DNA of 64,000 nucleotides from Baylisascaris procyonis (lineage: Eukaryota; Nematoda; Chromadorea; Rhabditida; Ascarididae): positions 5,401,501 through 5,465,500 of the forward strand of contig JAZARR010000200.1 of assembly GCA_037389465.1 (NCBI GenBank). Direction: 5' to 3'. Shown here piece after piece: positions 50,051-63,709 of the stretch; position 1 is the first letter of the stretch, and every line of letters starts with the position of its first letter. The notes below the pieces were generated by a model. That model saw only the letters and a program-made list of their open reading frames with translations. It searched no databases and was not told the origin of the DNA. The position numbers and the translations under genes were made by a program.

Positions 50051-50339
50051 ACTTCATCATGTGCGCAATATAATTAGCGTGCAAAGGTCAGCCGACGAAT
50101 GCGATAGGTTTCCGCAAAAATTGTCCCCGAAGGAAACCGATCTAAAGTGTGCGCAAGTGTTGTGAATTGCGCATGTTTCCGTCGCCGTACAACCGAACCT
50201 AGCCGCCAGCCGACTGCCGGCCGACTTTGAATCGTGTGCTGCCCCATCTTCCTTCTGTATATGAGAGTGTGTTGTTCGCTCTCACCCGTCCAACGAACCT
50301 ACCGCCCCAGAACCACCACTACCAACGGCGCAAAGCGTT
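50051..50339 (+). promoter_or_regulatory. GC-rich probable promoter and 5' UTR
   Basis: A sharp rise in G+C just upstream of a signal-peptide exon, with repeated CCG and GCCG motifs (about 50195-50225) and no open coding frame matching the downstream exon. The position fits a promoter and leader. No TATA box or start site is defined. Confidence 0.4.
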
Positions 50340-52086
50340 ATGCGTACCCGACATGGCCGCACGCTTAGTGCTCTCATCCTCATGGTCGCACTTGTGGTTC
50401 CATTTCTTGCTGGAAATTGTGAGTTTTTCCTCACCTTTTTCTTGTTTTAAACTTGGCAGTTATGGGGGCCTGGAGGAAACCTTCCACAGTAACACATTTA
50501 TTTTTTACCCCTGAGACTTGTTGTTAACTCTGAAGACTGTGACTTTCAACTTGATCACTGCCTGATTAAATTCAGTCATTGCAGAAAAATCTGATGCTTC
50601 AGATTGCAGAACCCATTTATTCCCTCTCTAGTTTCCAGTTGTCCAAAAAAACGACTTCTGCAGTCAATCCATACTCTTCCATCTATGCCAAATACAAAAT
50701 TAGCAATCGCCGACTGTTACCATCTGTGCAATCTGCATTCCACATCCACGTGAATATTTGCCTATTTTAATGCGTGTTAGCAGCTGTAAACGAAAAAAAG
50801 CCTATTTAAATTACTTCAAAGCTATATTATTTTTTAATTATTTCAGTAATTACAAAAATTATTTAAATTATTTTATGAAAAAATAAGTTCCATTTTCTAA
50901 TTGAAATCATAAACGCATCATATTTATTTACGCCAATTTAAGTTGGTTTCCAGCGTAATATTCAAGTATATGCATATATGCAAATTGCCAATCTTATTCG
51001 TATTATAATTTATTATTGTATTACACAAAAGTACTACCGAACATATATTATTCATTAACAGCAAACATCGGTATTGCTTCTTTAAGATCACCATAAAAAG
51101 AAAAAGAACTAGACAACATTTCATTGTTGACTCACTACTGTACACAATGCTGAGGATTAGTTTCAATGATAGATGTTTACTTCTATGGATATAAGTCGCG
51201 CAGGGCTATGTCTGATGTCAGCTGCATCCACCTAATCCTCAAATCTTCCATCGTTCTCACCTCCCTCCCCCTCCCCTCCCATTCCAACTTCCTAGCTGCC
51301 TCATTGTGCCATTAAGCACCTCTAAAGTCCACTCATTTTTCAGTAACAACATCTTCCTTCTCACTTGATGGACCAATTGTTACTATCGAACGAGATGAGA
51401 TTCCACCAAAAGGTTTCTTTTTTTTTTTTTGAATGCCAAATTCTTAGTTTTATTGTTCAGACCAATAAGCGTTCATTACCTCTTTGATTGATGACTTAAG
51501 CGAATGTCAGTTGTATTCGATCGTTGATATAGATATTTTTTAGCGGCAAAAACTTATTTAAAACTTCGCAGAAAAATTTTTCCCATAAAGAAATTGTCTC
51601 TTCTTTGTGGATTTTGGGCTGTTTTTCCAATCTTAGATCTTTTATTTTTGAGAAATTCCACTACAGGATGTTAATTTTTGCGAATGGAGAATGTCAGCTC
51701 TATAGCTGATATAATATGAATATACTCTACGTTTCACAGGTGGAATAATTCGTTGATTAAGTGTTGAGGATATTTTTAATGAAAATTTTTCACAAATGAG
51801 CTCATAGTTTTATTATTAAATGTTATTTCATATATTCTCATAATTTCTTTTAAGAATTTTGAAAACATTCCAAGTTTTCTTGAGTTCAATTTTAATCGAT
51901 TTTACAGAAGAGGAAATTATAGGATGCATTAGTAAAAGTTCCTGGCTAAGCGTTTGGGGTAATTTGAGCCACTGAAGAGAATTTCATTCACGTCTCTTTT
52001 ATTGGCATTGTGATGCGTATGAACGTATGAAACGATTGCAGAGCAAGATGATCATTCAACGACAATACATCTGGCAGCAACTGGAC
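50340..52086 (+). CDS. N-terminal exons of a secreted or membrane protein, family unknown
   Basis: Three exons join in consistent phase 1: 50340-50418, 51344-51412 and 52042-52086. Donors are GTGAGT, GTTTCT and GTGAGT; the acceptors are TTTTTCAG and ATTGCAG. The product begins MRTRHGRTLS followed by the hydrophobic core ALILMVALVVPFLAG, a clear signal peptide. A potential N-glycosylation site (NLT, residues 26-28) follows immediately. The mature part visible is short (GPIVTIERDEIPP, then an acidic EQDDHSTT segment). Further exons are missing. A Ser- and Gln-rich frame at about 55330-55509, followed by AATAAA, has a compatible phase and could be the last exon. I do not recognise the family. 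The exons lie downstream of, and opposite to, the R3 receptor gene. Confidence 0.5.
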
Positions 52087-52967
52087 GTGAGTTGTTGCAT
52101 CCTTTTTTTAAAAAGAATTTCGTGGCTATTCTTTTGCTTTTATTGACAGCCTACCTTTGCGACTGTAGAAATTATTATTTTTCAAAACCATCCAAAACAT
52201 ATCATCTATGAGGGATACAACTTTCTATTTATATCATTTATGTGACATACAGCCGTCACACCAACACGATCTACACAATGGAATACATGCAAATGTTTTT
52301 TATGACTGCACTATTTTAATGCTATTGAGCACATTTTTGCATATTCGGAAAGCATAAAATAAAGATAAAAATGCGTTTTAGGCTTCGTGAGAATTTTCTT
52401 TGCTCTTTCTATCATTGCGAGATGAATTAACAATGCCTATCAAATGCAATGTCCGGATGTATCCCTTTAATATGCAAATCGATAGCAATATCTATCTTAT
52501 TTCTTCATAACTTACTATAATTCGCAATAATACAGTCATATCTCTTTTCGCCACATTACGCAGTCTAATTTTACCGCTACCATTCATACACTATTGTCTT
52601 ACAATCACCTCATATCTTTGTTAGTCATTTAGCGGTCATTACTGTGCTTTATGACAGTTTTGCTTATCACATATTCTGGATTGTTATTTTGAGGACCAAC
52701 GATAATCGAATTCAGTTTCTCGTCAAATACAACGGAAAATAATGGCTCACGATCATCGAAGTCTATTTCGCGCTATGGAATTCTCGTTGTTTTCTTGCCA
52801 GCTGTGTTTTTTCATCGTTGCTTTCTTGTATGAATGTGCCCACTGGCAAGGGTGCCAGAAAACGGGTTTGGTTTGGGGGAATTTCTCCATACCGTATTCA
52901 CTTATAATCTTCCCCTTTATGAAAATAAACATTTTACGATTATAGCTTTTCTTTTAGAATACCTCAA

Positions 52968-53027
<60 letters not shown>

Positions 53028-54801
53028 ATATTATATAATTAAGGATGTGGTAAGCGATATTATTTTCAATGGTTCGTGGATGTGCCTTGCTTTCAATGTT
53101 CCGCATGCCAACCAAGAAGTTTTATTTCATCGTTCGAACCATGAATATTCTGGTGGTGTTTAATAGGTGCAATCTATACCGTAGGCTGTTGTAACCGTTA
53201 TGTCGATTAAATTTTCTTCTTATGTTAACATTTGAAAACACCAAAGAAATTTAAAGTCAGTTTGGCATGCTTTGGAACTTCTCATTTTGAATATTCAGAT
53301 ATGGACCACTCATTATATGGGAAAGCACATCGTACCAATAGAATCACGATGCTCCTTTTGTTGAAGTGATTTTCTTTTGTTGAAGTCGTTTTTTATTGAG
53401 TTGCTTTTCTTCGCAATCTTGGCAAGTTTTCTGTATATTTTATTCATCAAAATAAACTCACAGCAGCCTATTTGTTTATAGTTGAAAAAATTGAATGGGC
53501 TGATTGAGCCATCGGAGCAAATATTTACTCTGTAAACCTTTCATATTATAAATTTTAGAATAATTTTGTTGTGAGTGGTGAAAAGATTTGAAACAATCTT
53601 TAAATAGCATAAAAAGACAGCATAGACGTTCCAATTCGATTTAGCGAATATCCTTTCTCGTCAATTCATTAGGTAAATTAACCACATTATTACCGGTTTA
53701 AACCAACAAATAACTCAACATTGTTATGAAACGACAAAGAAAACAAAGTTATGCTCAGCACCACATATAATGAAGGACGTTGCCAGTAGGCTGACTTTCT
53801 TGGACACCCGTTTAAATATAAATGACATGGCAGTCGTTTAAATTCACCTGAAATTTGAAAATATTCAAACGCAGCGAAAAAAAACAATGCGAGCAACTTC
53901 GAGATTAAATGTAATCAATCACCCAACGAAAAGAAGTAACACTGAAAAGATAAAAGAGTTGTTCTACAATCACATAGAAACTGCAAGTATAACTTGTTTA
54001 ACAATATAGGTTTACAATACCGATTGAACAAATTCAATGAATGGTGCTGTACGAGGTTAGTGAATCGAAATGTGGCATAGGTCGACTCTGAATAGAATTG
54101 AATTGGTAATGACATTCGCCGAAATCCTCTTTGCAATGCGAATGTGCAAATTATTAATCAAAATTCAGTGCATTATATGCAAATGCAACATGATTGTTTG
54201 CATACGTTTATGAAGTAAAATTTTAGTTTTTCATACGATAGCGAAAGCTGCCACTTCATTCGTTGGCAATGGGGGATAGAGAGGGTAGGGGAGGCAGGAG
54301 GAGGGGGTGAAAGGATTGGATGGGAGGCAGTCTGTGATAATCCGTCAGATAAATTGTACTAATAGATTTGTATCATCCCGTATGGAAAAAATTTTAAACC
54401 GCTTACTCCATTTCAAAATGCTTAAATTATCGAGTAAACAGAATATTTCTGAGAGTGATTCAGTCGATATTTGTGCGAAACTATGAAAATATATTTGAAA
54501 AAAAACCTCACAAACTATTTGTACAATCAAACACTGCTGCTGTTGTAGTTAATTACATCTCTCAACTACAGTGATTTGGTGCAAGAAATTATGTTCCTTT
54601 TTTCATTCGCACATTTCGTTTCTCATATCAAATTTCTTTTGGTCTTTCCAAGTCGAAAAATCATCAATAAGAGAAAACTGGTCCAGTCCATGAATAAACA
54701 GCTATGATTTCTGCATTTTTTCGATTATCGATTGTGTTCAATTTTTTTCCACATCACCGCTGGAAGTCGTTATTCCATTTTTTTTTTTTTTTTGCAAATA
54801 C
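52087..54801. other. Stretch where the receptor's transmembrane and catalytic exons would be expected
   Basis: I found no minus-strand segment with phosphatase signatures (WPDxGVP or HCSAGxGR). A frame at 53690-53896 (minus) follows a good AAATTTCAG, can accept phase 1 and contains a modest hydrophobic run, but has no other support. An (AT)n tract and a G-rich tract at about 54269-54310 also lie here. Confidence 0.35.
52971..53022. repeat. (AT)n microsatellite, about 52 bases
   Basis: An uninterrupted alternating AT tract, read directly. Confidence 0.95.
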
Positions 54802-57482
54802 AAGGAACTTTTCCTCACTGGGATACTCCTCATCAGTGTCGTCGACATCGTTGATCGACACCCAACTGGTTTCCATAGCGATATTTGACATTGTGTAGGC
54901 ACGAATTTTCACGAAGAAATTTACATTCGCCCGTAATACCCCGTTGCAATACTAAAAATATTTGGCTGCAATCTCTTTGAAATAATCAAATGTACAAAAA
55001 TATATAAAAAATATTCCCAGATATCAATGATAATTGTGAAGGTCATCTAGCCGGCACCATCTGTCATCCGAAATTCAGGCAGATGGCATCTGAATGATTG
55101 TGTCTAGAAGGCGAAAATTAAAAATTTCGATTGTTCATTTTTGAAAAGCGGTAAATTCCTATACCTTAGGTTCTTATACAAATTAAACTGCGCAAGAGAG
55201 GATTTTAAAGCGGGCCTCTTTAATGAGACAAACTATTGATAGTAATGCTGTCTCAGTTGGAATGGCTGTTTGAAAAGTAGTGAGATACTACTCATATAGA
55301 TAAATGTGTTACCTCTGATAAGCATCAGCTATCTTTGGGCGCTACTAGCAAGAGATTCAGAGGAGCGGAAATTGCAATCAGTACAAGCAAGTCGAAATCA
55401 GAATGTTTCCTTCCACTCGAAAACTTCATCTGTGAAAACATATCAAAGATCTTTTTCGAACGATTTGAAAAGTAACCATCAGCAAATGGCAATGAGTGAA
55501 TGCGGTTAAAAGCCGAAATAAATCGACTGTGCTTCATCGAATCCGTATGCCCAGACCATCTATGTTTTCATACTTCCTAAATCAAATGCAATTTTCTAAA
55601 CCTTTTCGTTTGGTGGTTGTTGTTCGCAGTCCTCTTCTCCAATAACGAATTTCGCTAACTTCACATTGTTGCCACGAAATGGATTATAATCGAGTGATGA
55701 AGCGCGATATGAAGGCCAACGACGTTCTGCATGGACATCAAACCATGACCGCAACTCATAGTCGTCGTCATCTTCCAACTACAATTACTACAATCTTCAC
55801 TCTGATTTTGTTACAATCTTGAGAAGTTCGAATCACGAATTCAGATAAAATAATGCAACTTCAGAAGAATTCCGAACAAAACGATGTAATAATTCTTTAA
55901 ATTAAAGAGCAGTCTGTAACTGTTTATGCAAGTTGACTTTTTGACTTATAATAACTACTAGAAAAATTGCGAACGTAGGGAGAGTTGTCTGTGACAACAC
56001 AGCACAAATTTCGCAACTTTACTTGAACATAACAACAAACGAAACAATATCGCCTGTTTTCCAATTTGCTGTATATCCACTGGTTGCCCATCTCACTCAA
56101 CTAAAATTCCATCAATCCATCCTTCCCTCTATCTTTCTCTTTCTTTCATTTCATCTCTGCGAGAAGATCGTAGTTCAAAAATAAACCCATAAAAGAAATC
56201 TCCATACTGCCCTTGCGTTCTGTGTATTTTCTCGTTAATTGTTCGTCTATTAGTTATCTGCAACAGCGATCATATCCATGCCTAATAAGTGTTTAGAAAA
56301 AAATTGCTTATGAAGTTCAATGTTGATTGTTGATACATCTATTTTGATCATATATCTGCACCAATTCACCGCAAATCGTAAACTCAATGAAAATATTCGA
56401 GTGTTTCAATCGAAAAAAATCCGTCATCCAACGATTTACATTACAACTTTCAAGAGAGATATACTCCAATAAGTGGCCTCAATTCATACACAATCTTAAA
56501 CAGTTTAAATCTGATAATCCGTGTTTTGATGATCATTTACAAACGGAGACGAAGCCTTCACTTCTATCTTGCTAGGCTAGTGGTCTACCGTTGGGCTTCA
56601 CGGACTTTTACAATGCTCATCATCCTGGCCATCGCAAACACAAATTATAATCTCAATCTGAACCAGACTATAGCGTCTAACTATAGTTTTATATTCCTGA
56701 AATTTCCGATTCAACTAAAATCTAATGCGATAATCACAGATTGTTCATCAACCTATACGGGTATATGTACATGGATCCACTTATTTGCATATTGAGTTAA
56801 TTATTCAGCCACTCGTTCGCAACTATCCGACTAACTAACTGTCTGTGCATGTTTACCAGAACTTCATACTATGATCGCAGATTTAGTCACCTATTTAGTA
56901 AATAAACTCCCATATTTTATAAGATCGAGAAGTGCTTGCCGATTTTTCTGTAAAATTTAGTGGTTGTAAACTCAGAAGAATTCTACCTTTAACGGCACTT
57001 TGAAGTAATGAGTACTAGAATAACAAATGTTGTACTGTTACATTACACAACGGGAGGAGGAACTCCTCCAGTTTCACCGATTTCTCAAGTTGGAAACAAC
57101 TGAAATGTTATTTAATCAAAAATATCGAGAAAGTCTACACTGATAGAATAATTTTCAATCTTATCGCACCAAATGAATCAGGAAAATACAGTAAAACTGG
57201 TTTTTGAAAAATAAAATTGGTTTTTTTTTGCACGAAATGTGGTTGTTTCCCGAGAATTAGGTCGTCTTTAGTGAACTGAATAATTGAAGACAGAAACGAA
57301 CGGACGATATACACAGGCGTACCTGAACGTCTTGACTCACAATAACGGCATAATTATCGACCACTCCATTGACATCCGAAAAAGCATTTTGGTCGTTCTC
57401 AAACTGAAAGTAATTACGCATGCTCGCATGCATCTGGTTAAAAGTGCTCACTTATATAGAATATTTAAATAAATACTACGTA

Positions 57483-57521
<39 letters not shown>

Positions 57522-57526
57522 ATATC

Positions 57527-57568
<42 letters not shown>

Positions 57569-60500
57569 CTGCAATATTTTCTGATAACGTGATAGGTTGT
57601 CAGAAATTTAATTAAGAAAAGTTTAGGAAATAAAGCCACAACTAAATGCAATTAAGAAATAGCATATATTCTGCTATATGCACTTCTTCTACCATCAAAC
57701 TAAGGTAAAAAGGACTCAAGGCGGATGAGACCGAAAAAAATAGAAGTTGAACAAATATTTTGAGATAAGAAGCGATCTCTTTAATCCATGTCAACAACAC
57801 AACACTGTAATTTTAACGGTTTCTTTAAATTTTAAAACTGTAATTCTTAATCGATGACATCCATTTCCATCATAGATTTTTGAAATCCCATCTTTGTACA
57901 ATTTAGAATTTCCAACACCAAAAATTATTTTTTTACGATCAACTTCAAAATTAAATTTCAAAATTAGATTTCAAAAAAATTTTTTTTTCATACCGTAACG
58001 ATCAACTGCCGAGAATCACGTCGTTGAAGCACAGGGAACGACCTACCTATAAGCATAACTCAGTAATTTTCGAAATCATAAAATGCAATTTTCTAAACAA
58101 TCATCTTTCATTCCAACTTAATATCATTGATGGTTTAATATCAGCTTCTAATTATTTTCTTTATAGAATTTAGAAATTTGATGGAGCTATTATTTACCTA
58201 TTTATTTCATTTATCACTTATTAAAAATGCCAAAGTGATATTGCTGATGACTGCATAGGCGAGTTAAATTTGTTTTTGAGACAACGAAAAAAAAAAGATA
58301 CTTGAATAAGAAAGTAATTAAGAAGAGGAATGAGCTAGATTCTCACCGATATCTCCTCAAAAAAAAAAAAAAAACGTTCCTCATACGTCCATATGCATCG
58401 ATAAGTAAAGATGTTGGTTTATAATGACACGTTTTGTAATGCAATTTAATTTCTTACGCGAAATGTAAAATGGTAGCATTTTCTTTTCACAGTAATTGAA
58501 ATAATTGAAAAAATCATTGCGCTTACAGTATCCATGACGCACAGACGCAGGTGGGAGACTATAGATAGTGTTTTCTGCATTAAAAACTACCGTTATTGTT
58601 TCAAATAAAGCCCCCTCGCCATAAGTAAATCCTCTAGCTTAACTACTCACCTCTTGCTTTGAAAATCTCAATGAACATATAACTTTAGCTAATTTTATTT
58701 GAAGCAGTGCAATGTGTACTTATAACAACCTCTTTATTATTTCAAAGCACACTCAATATAAAATGAGGCTTACGTGATCCGGCGATTCCCACAGTGATTG
58801 CTTCAGCCTCGGATTGAGTCTCTTGTTGAGGAATACCCGTAATGACGATAATCGTAAATGTATAATATGCATCGCTGGCAAGTGATCCAAAACGGAATTT
58901 TTTTCTATTTATTGTTTCGACCACCGATGAATTTTGCTGGCCGAAATTAGAAATGCTGGTATAACTGAAAATATTTTTTTGAATAAATAAATGACTGCTT
59001 AATAATTAATAGTATGAGAGGAGACATTCCTTACTTGCATTATTTATAGTTGCAATAAGCAAGCTAAAAGCTAAAAGCATGAATGAGAAATAACCGCTGA
59101 GACATATCCCTTGAATGGAAGTTTAAAAATCATCAAAAGCAAATACACATCACACCCCGCTAACTTTCTATATTTTCTATTCGGAAAAATTTTGCGAAGA
59201 ACAATTAATAATTTCCCTTGTTTTTTTTTTAAGTTAGACGAGTGAAGTATGGCGAATATTGGAAAATTTCAGGTCGGCTTTAGATTTTCGGGTCACTTGA
59301 AAAGTCGACAAAACCAATACATTTGAATATTGGCCATGTGCTAAATTTAATGCAACCACCGCAAATAGGGTATGAAAGTTGACAGTTCATATGTGCGGAA
59401 AAACGTGGTTTAATGGGTGGCAAACCTGAGACGGAATCTACACTTGTTCTGCAGTTGTCCTTGCATATCCCAATGCAGCACGACATAGTCTCTACCAACA
59501 ACCGCAAAGAGCCTCTTTACCTTTAGTGGATCTGAAAAATGAAACTTACAATATTTAGAGAGATTGTCAAATAATACTTTCGCCTGCTTAGTTTAACTTT
59601 CAGCCTCATTGTGAACTTTGCTGTTTTTCGATCTTTAGTAATGTTTGCAAATTAAGTTTCTAACAATTTTTCATAAGCACTGCGCATATTGTTTGAAGAA
59701 ATAATCACAAAAATGGTGACCTTTCTATCTGTACAGCAACATACAAGAGAAAATCTATCATAATGAATGCACACTATTAGGTCCGTGGAATATAGACGAC
59801 CATTGAGCACCCATAAAATATTAATCAAACATGTAATAACTGCTTTGCAGATCGTGTTGACATTCTTTTGCATTTGTAAATGTTTTAGTCCTGCACTAAG
59901 TGACTATGAGAAAGAAATAGGCACATGTTGAACAATTGTTCTTTAACATGAATCACTAATTGCATCATTATACGAGCTCCCTGAAATTTAGTTGAATCAT
60001 TAAGAATTCGGCGAAAGAATAAGATTTTCATTTCAGTTTTGAATATCACAATGAAAAAAATTTTTTCAAAGAATTAAAAAAACTTACAAGTTGTCACATT
60101 TGCGGTAACTGCACGACTGCGAAGTCCATCATAGAGTGTATGCAATACAAATGTATACGTTTGACCAGGCGTTAAATTCGTGAAGTTGAAAGATTTCCTT
60201 TGAAAAAAAAAAGCTCTCAAAATCATTTATGCAAAATTGGCCTTTCAGTGAAAAACAAGCACTATAAATTTCGAAGAAAAATATAAACGATTACGCTTTT
60301 ATGAAAAACTTTTTCAAAATAGATGCTGTAAAATGAAGCACAGTTCTAACATTTTTCGTTGAAATAGTTTGCATTCCAAGTAAAGTCTGCATTACAAGGT
60401 TTGAAACATAGAAATTACTTAGAAGCATATGGATATTTCTAATTGATTTCAGAATTGTTTCAACTACTGATAAAAACTCATCGAAAATTTAGTGAGTTTT

Positions 60501-63500
60501 TATGAACCGATGATTAGCAAAGCAACAGTATCTCACTGGATATCAAAAACTAATCATGCATTTTGGAAATTTTACATGCAAGAACATTTGTAAGATCAAT
60601 TTGAAGGCAACGAAACAGTCCTTTCTTAAAAAAATATTTCATATCGATTGGTATATTGCTTACGTCTCATGTTTATCGACCTCTCGGGTGATGTTCGTTG
60701 AGTCACCAGCAAGAATTAATAAATATCGATCGAATTTGTATTTTTCGTTCGATTCATCGAAGTTGATATTGATTGAAGTAGAGGAAACTTGATTTGGATA
60801 GAGTATCGACGTTATTGCGGGCGCTAAATTATAGCACAGCCGAAATAAAAAAATTTATCAGTGATTAGTGAGCCAATTTGACTAAAGCAGTAGAATCAAG
60901 CTGTCGTAAGTCTGATTTTCTCAATCCATGTTTAGATGAGGCGATCGGTACCAAAAAAAAAAAAAAATGGTCGGCAATTATTTCGTTCTTGAACGTTTGA
61001 CTACGGTTGTATGTGTCAATCTTATAAGACTTTCAATTTTTGTGCATCGACGTTGTGGCACTCCCGAGAACAATTTTTGGACACATTTTAAAAATTAAAT
61101 TTATCGCCTCGACGAATACAGTGATCAAATTTTGCTGCAAATTATGAAAATTTAAACGCTTCAGCTGATACGACCATAATAGATTAAACAACGCGCATTG
61201 TAAAATGCTGGATAATAATAAATAATAATGGATATTCGGCGACAGACAAGTATTGATGAGCTGTCGGACCGATCCATAACAATCGAATGAGGCAATAACA
61301 ATTCATACTCAGCAACAATAAATTTTTCTAAAATTGTTTGTCAGCATTTTTTTCTAATGTTCGAGGCAAAATGGACTCAGATCTTGGTCAGATTTTGGCT
61401 TCTTATTATATGTTGAGATAGGAGTGAAAACTATGTCTCCAAGCTGAAACGAATCAAGATTGCTTCACTCCACACTTTGCTCTGCGTGGGAGGGAGAATT
61501 CCACGAGTTAAAACGCCAACAGTAAAGCATAATTTGAAACATTTAAACCGTCCCAATCACCTATGCTCAATGGCTAACGATTGATGATTATGCTTCAAAA
61601 CAACTTCAACTCTCACGTGTGATGCAATGAACTTCGACTGCCTCGCTTGCTATTCCAAATTCACGTGAAATATTTTTGACGATAAAAATATAGCGTTCGC
61701 TCGGCTTCAATTGTGTAATCATTACGGGACCGATCTTTTCCACTTCTATTTCACTGCTCTCGTCAGACGGCTGCAATATGACGTTATATATCCAGTTTGA
61801 ACAGGTATTAACAAATAATATAGTGAGTAGGTGAGATTAGCAGATAAAAGCTTTAGACTTGTCGTCTTAATCAGGTGAGAAGCGAAACGGAATAAATTTA
61901 TTATTTGCATCTAGCATAATAGACGCTGAGAACTAACTGATGGAATTAACGCAATGTTATATCGAGCAGGAAATTATTACTGATGTAATATTGTGTGAAA
62001 AAATTAGGCCAATATGACCTTTCGAAACTAACGATGCACCTCGTAACACTCATCACCGTAGTTGAATTAATTATACGAGCTCGATTTTAAGCACTAAAAA
62101 CTATTATACGGCAAAAAAATTAGCACGACCTCGTCTTTTACTTATGCTCGAAATACTTTAAACTCAAACTATTAATATGACGCCGAAATATCGAAGTGAA
62201 GAACCACACAGAAATTAAATTACTGGAATCGATTCTCCGGCAATTCCATTCTACGTTTCAGGCGGTTGATGTGACATTCACCTTCTAAAGGTTTTCCTTG
62301 TTTGGAAAGTTACGTTGAAAAGCAATAAATAGATGAATGAATCGTCCATTGAGCTCAACTCTTCTAATCGTCTCTCGTCTCAAAGCATTTTATAAAAAGA
62401 ATTTCAGTTATGAATTTTCATAGCATTGTTGGAACACTGTCTGTTATCATGTATGCTTTTAAAGCGACCGAGACTTCTTTCATAAAAACGAATATGGACA
62501 TCCTCATCACTATCATAGAGTTTATTTGCCCTTTTTGAAAATGAATAATTTGCATGGTAAACGTTTTTGTGAAGGAATTAGGGGCCGATATATAGTGAGA
62601 TGAAGTGGCTGTCCAAGAAAGACCACATGAAACAACTGCATCAGAGAAACATCGAATCAGGACGACGGAAACGATATGAAGCGTCATTTGCTTGTAATGA
62701 ATGACTTGTTAAATGAAGTAAAATAAAGTAAACGCTTTTAGCTTACATCTTCTGTCGTATAGGACGCAATAATACGGTAGTTGTTGAAGCTGTGCCAATT
62801 TGGCCAATCCCACTCGATATGCACGTGCGATACATAAAAACTATCGGTGAACGCATCCACCACCCGTAAATTTTTTACACGATCTGGATCTGAGAAAATG
62901 ACGTCATGTAGACGTTATTCGTTTGGAAAACAGTAATATTTACTGATTACTGCATAAAATTAAGCCTTTGAAACATAGATTAATACTATATGAAATAAAG
63001 TTGCAATAGAGACTACCGCTTTGATGGACAGAAAAAAGGTAATGCCTGTGTCATGAATTGTGAACATTTTAGGCAGGTTTTGAAATTCGCAATCATGTGG
63101 TTCATGAATTATGCACACTTACATATGTGAATGAGAATGATTGACGTGGAATCGATTCGTTCGGCGTAAGGCGCATATGACAGCAAAGCATTTTAATTTT
63201 AGTGGATTTCTGTTGAATTTTTTAAGGCTCTATAATCAAGATATGTCGCAAGAAATTTGCATCAGAACTTAAAATGACGAGGAGATTTTTTTCTTAAAAA
63301 GGAGCTTTTCAATAAGCTCAACAATCTTACTTTCTATTAAGTATCCATGCGGAATGCGTGGAGATAGTTTACATCATCCAAAAAATTAGGCGATTTCAAT
63401 GAACTTCATGAAATTAACAAGTTTTTTTGGCATTTTAATGCCTTTAGATTTTGCACGGTTTTGCAGTCATCCAATTTCACCTTGGCAATCATCCAAATTA

Positions 63501-63709
63501 TTTATTGAAGTTGAAATTTGAATCACTTTTGAAAATTCCATTTTGAGAAATGAATTTTTCACAAGCTCCAACTGATTTAAAACGATAATATAAAGGAATT
63601 TGGAATTTTTAAAGCTTAAAGATTAAAGAAACTTACTGGAAAAGTCAAACATTCGATAAGCCCACCAATCGCGAGTTACGCTACCGTCAACTACACAGAA
63701 AACTTGCAG
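54802..63709 (-). CDS. R3-type receptor tyrosine phosphatase ectodomain (DEP-1/PTPRJ/PTPRB class), partial
   Basis: Eleven exons join in phase: 63637-63709, 62747-62889, 61617-61770, 60664-60823, 60088-60197, 59426-59531, 58774-58964, 57994-58046, 57323-57403, 55602-55778 and 54802-54951. This gives about 466 residues with the start outside the window. The end of one fibronectin III domain is followed by three complete ones. Their strands include PDRVKNLRVVDAF, LKPSERYIFIV, NLTPGQTYTFVL and LASDAYYTFTIIV. A membrane-proximal module then carries the R3 hallmarks NAFSDVNGVVDNYAVIV, RRWPSYRAS, YNPFRG, KFVIGEEDC, YCNG and FVKIRAYT. The two Cys (GEEDC and YCNG) are expected to pair. C. elegans DEP-1 is of this class and dampens EGF-receptor signalling. 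Each splice site fits except a weak TTCAAAG acceptor at 60198. The last exon could end at 54819 or 54802. No transmembrane or phosphatase exon was found downstream. Confidence 0.82.
55330..55509 (+). CDS. Possible terminal exon of the plus-strand secreted-protein gene
   Basis: After CTACTAG (ending about 55349) or ATTCAG (ending about 55360), the plus strand is open to a TAA at 55507-55509. An AATAAA follows at 55517-55522. The product is Ser-, Gln-, Asn- and Lys-rich and looks soluble. The entry phase fits the exon ending at 52086. It lies inside an intron of the minus-strand receptor gene, and the minus strand is also partly open here, so confidence is low. Confidence 0.25.
   Translation, partial: YLWALLARDSEERKLQSVQASRNQNVSFHSKTSSVKTYQRSFSNDLKSNHQQMAMSECG
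57483..57566 (+). repeat. Adjacent (TAAA)n and (AT)n microsatellites
   Basis: A (TAAA)n array at 57483-57523 is followed by (AT)n at 57530-57566, in an intron of the receptor gene. Read directly. Confidence 0.95.

Noticed and set aside
50924..51166. Minus-strand frame with a hydrophobic run followed by KKQYR, considered as the missing transmembrane exon
   Set aside because: The run is only about 12 residues, it lies in an intron of the plus-strand gene, and no phosphatase sequence follows.
53915..54136. Minus-strand frame considered as the receptor's next exon
   Set aside because: It does not continue the R3 pattern; the true next exon with YCNG was found at 54802-54951.
56387..56795. Overlapping plus-strand frames inside a receptor intron
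   Set aside because: No splice sites or motif; the composition fits chance frames.
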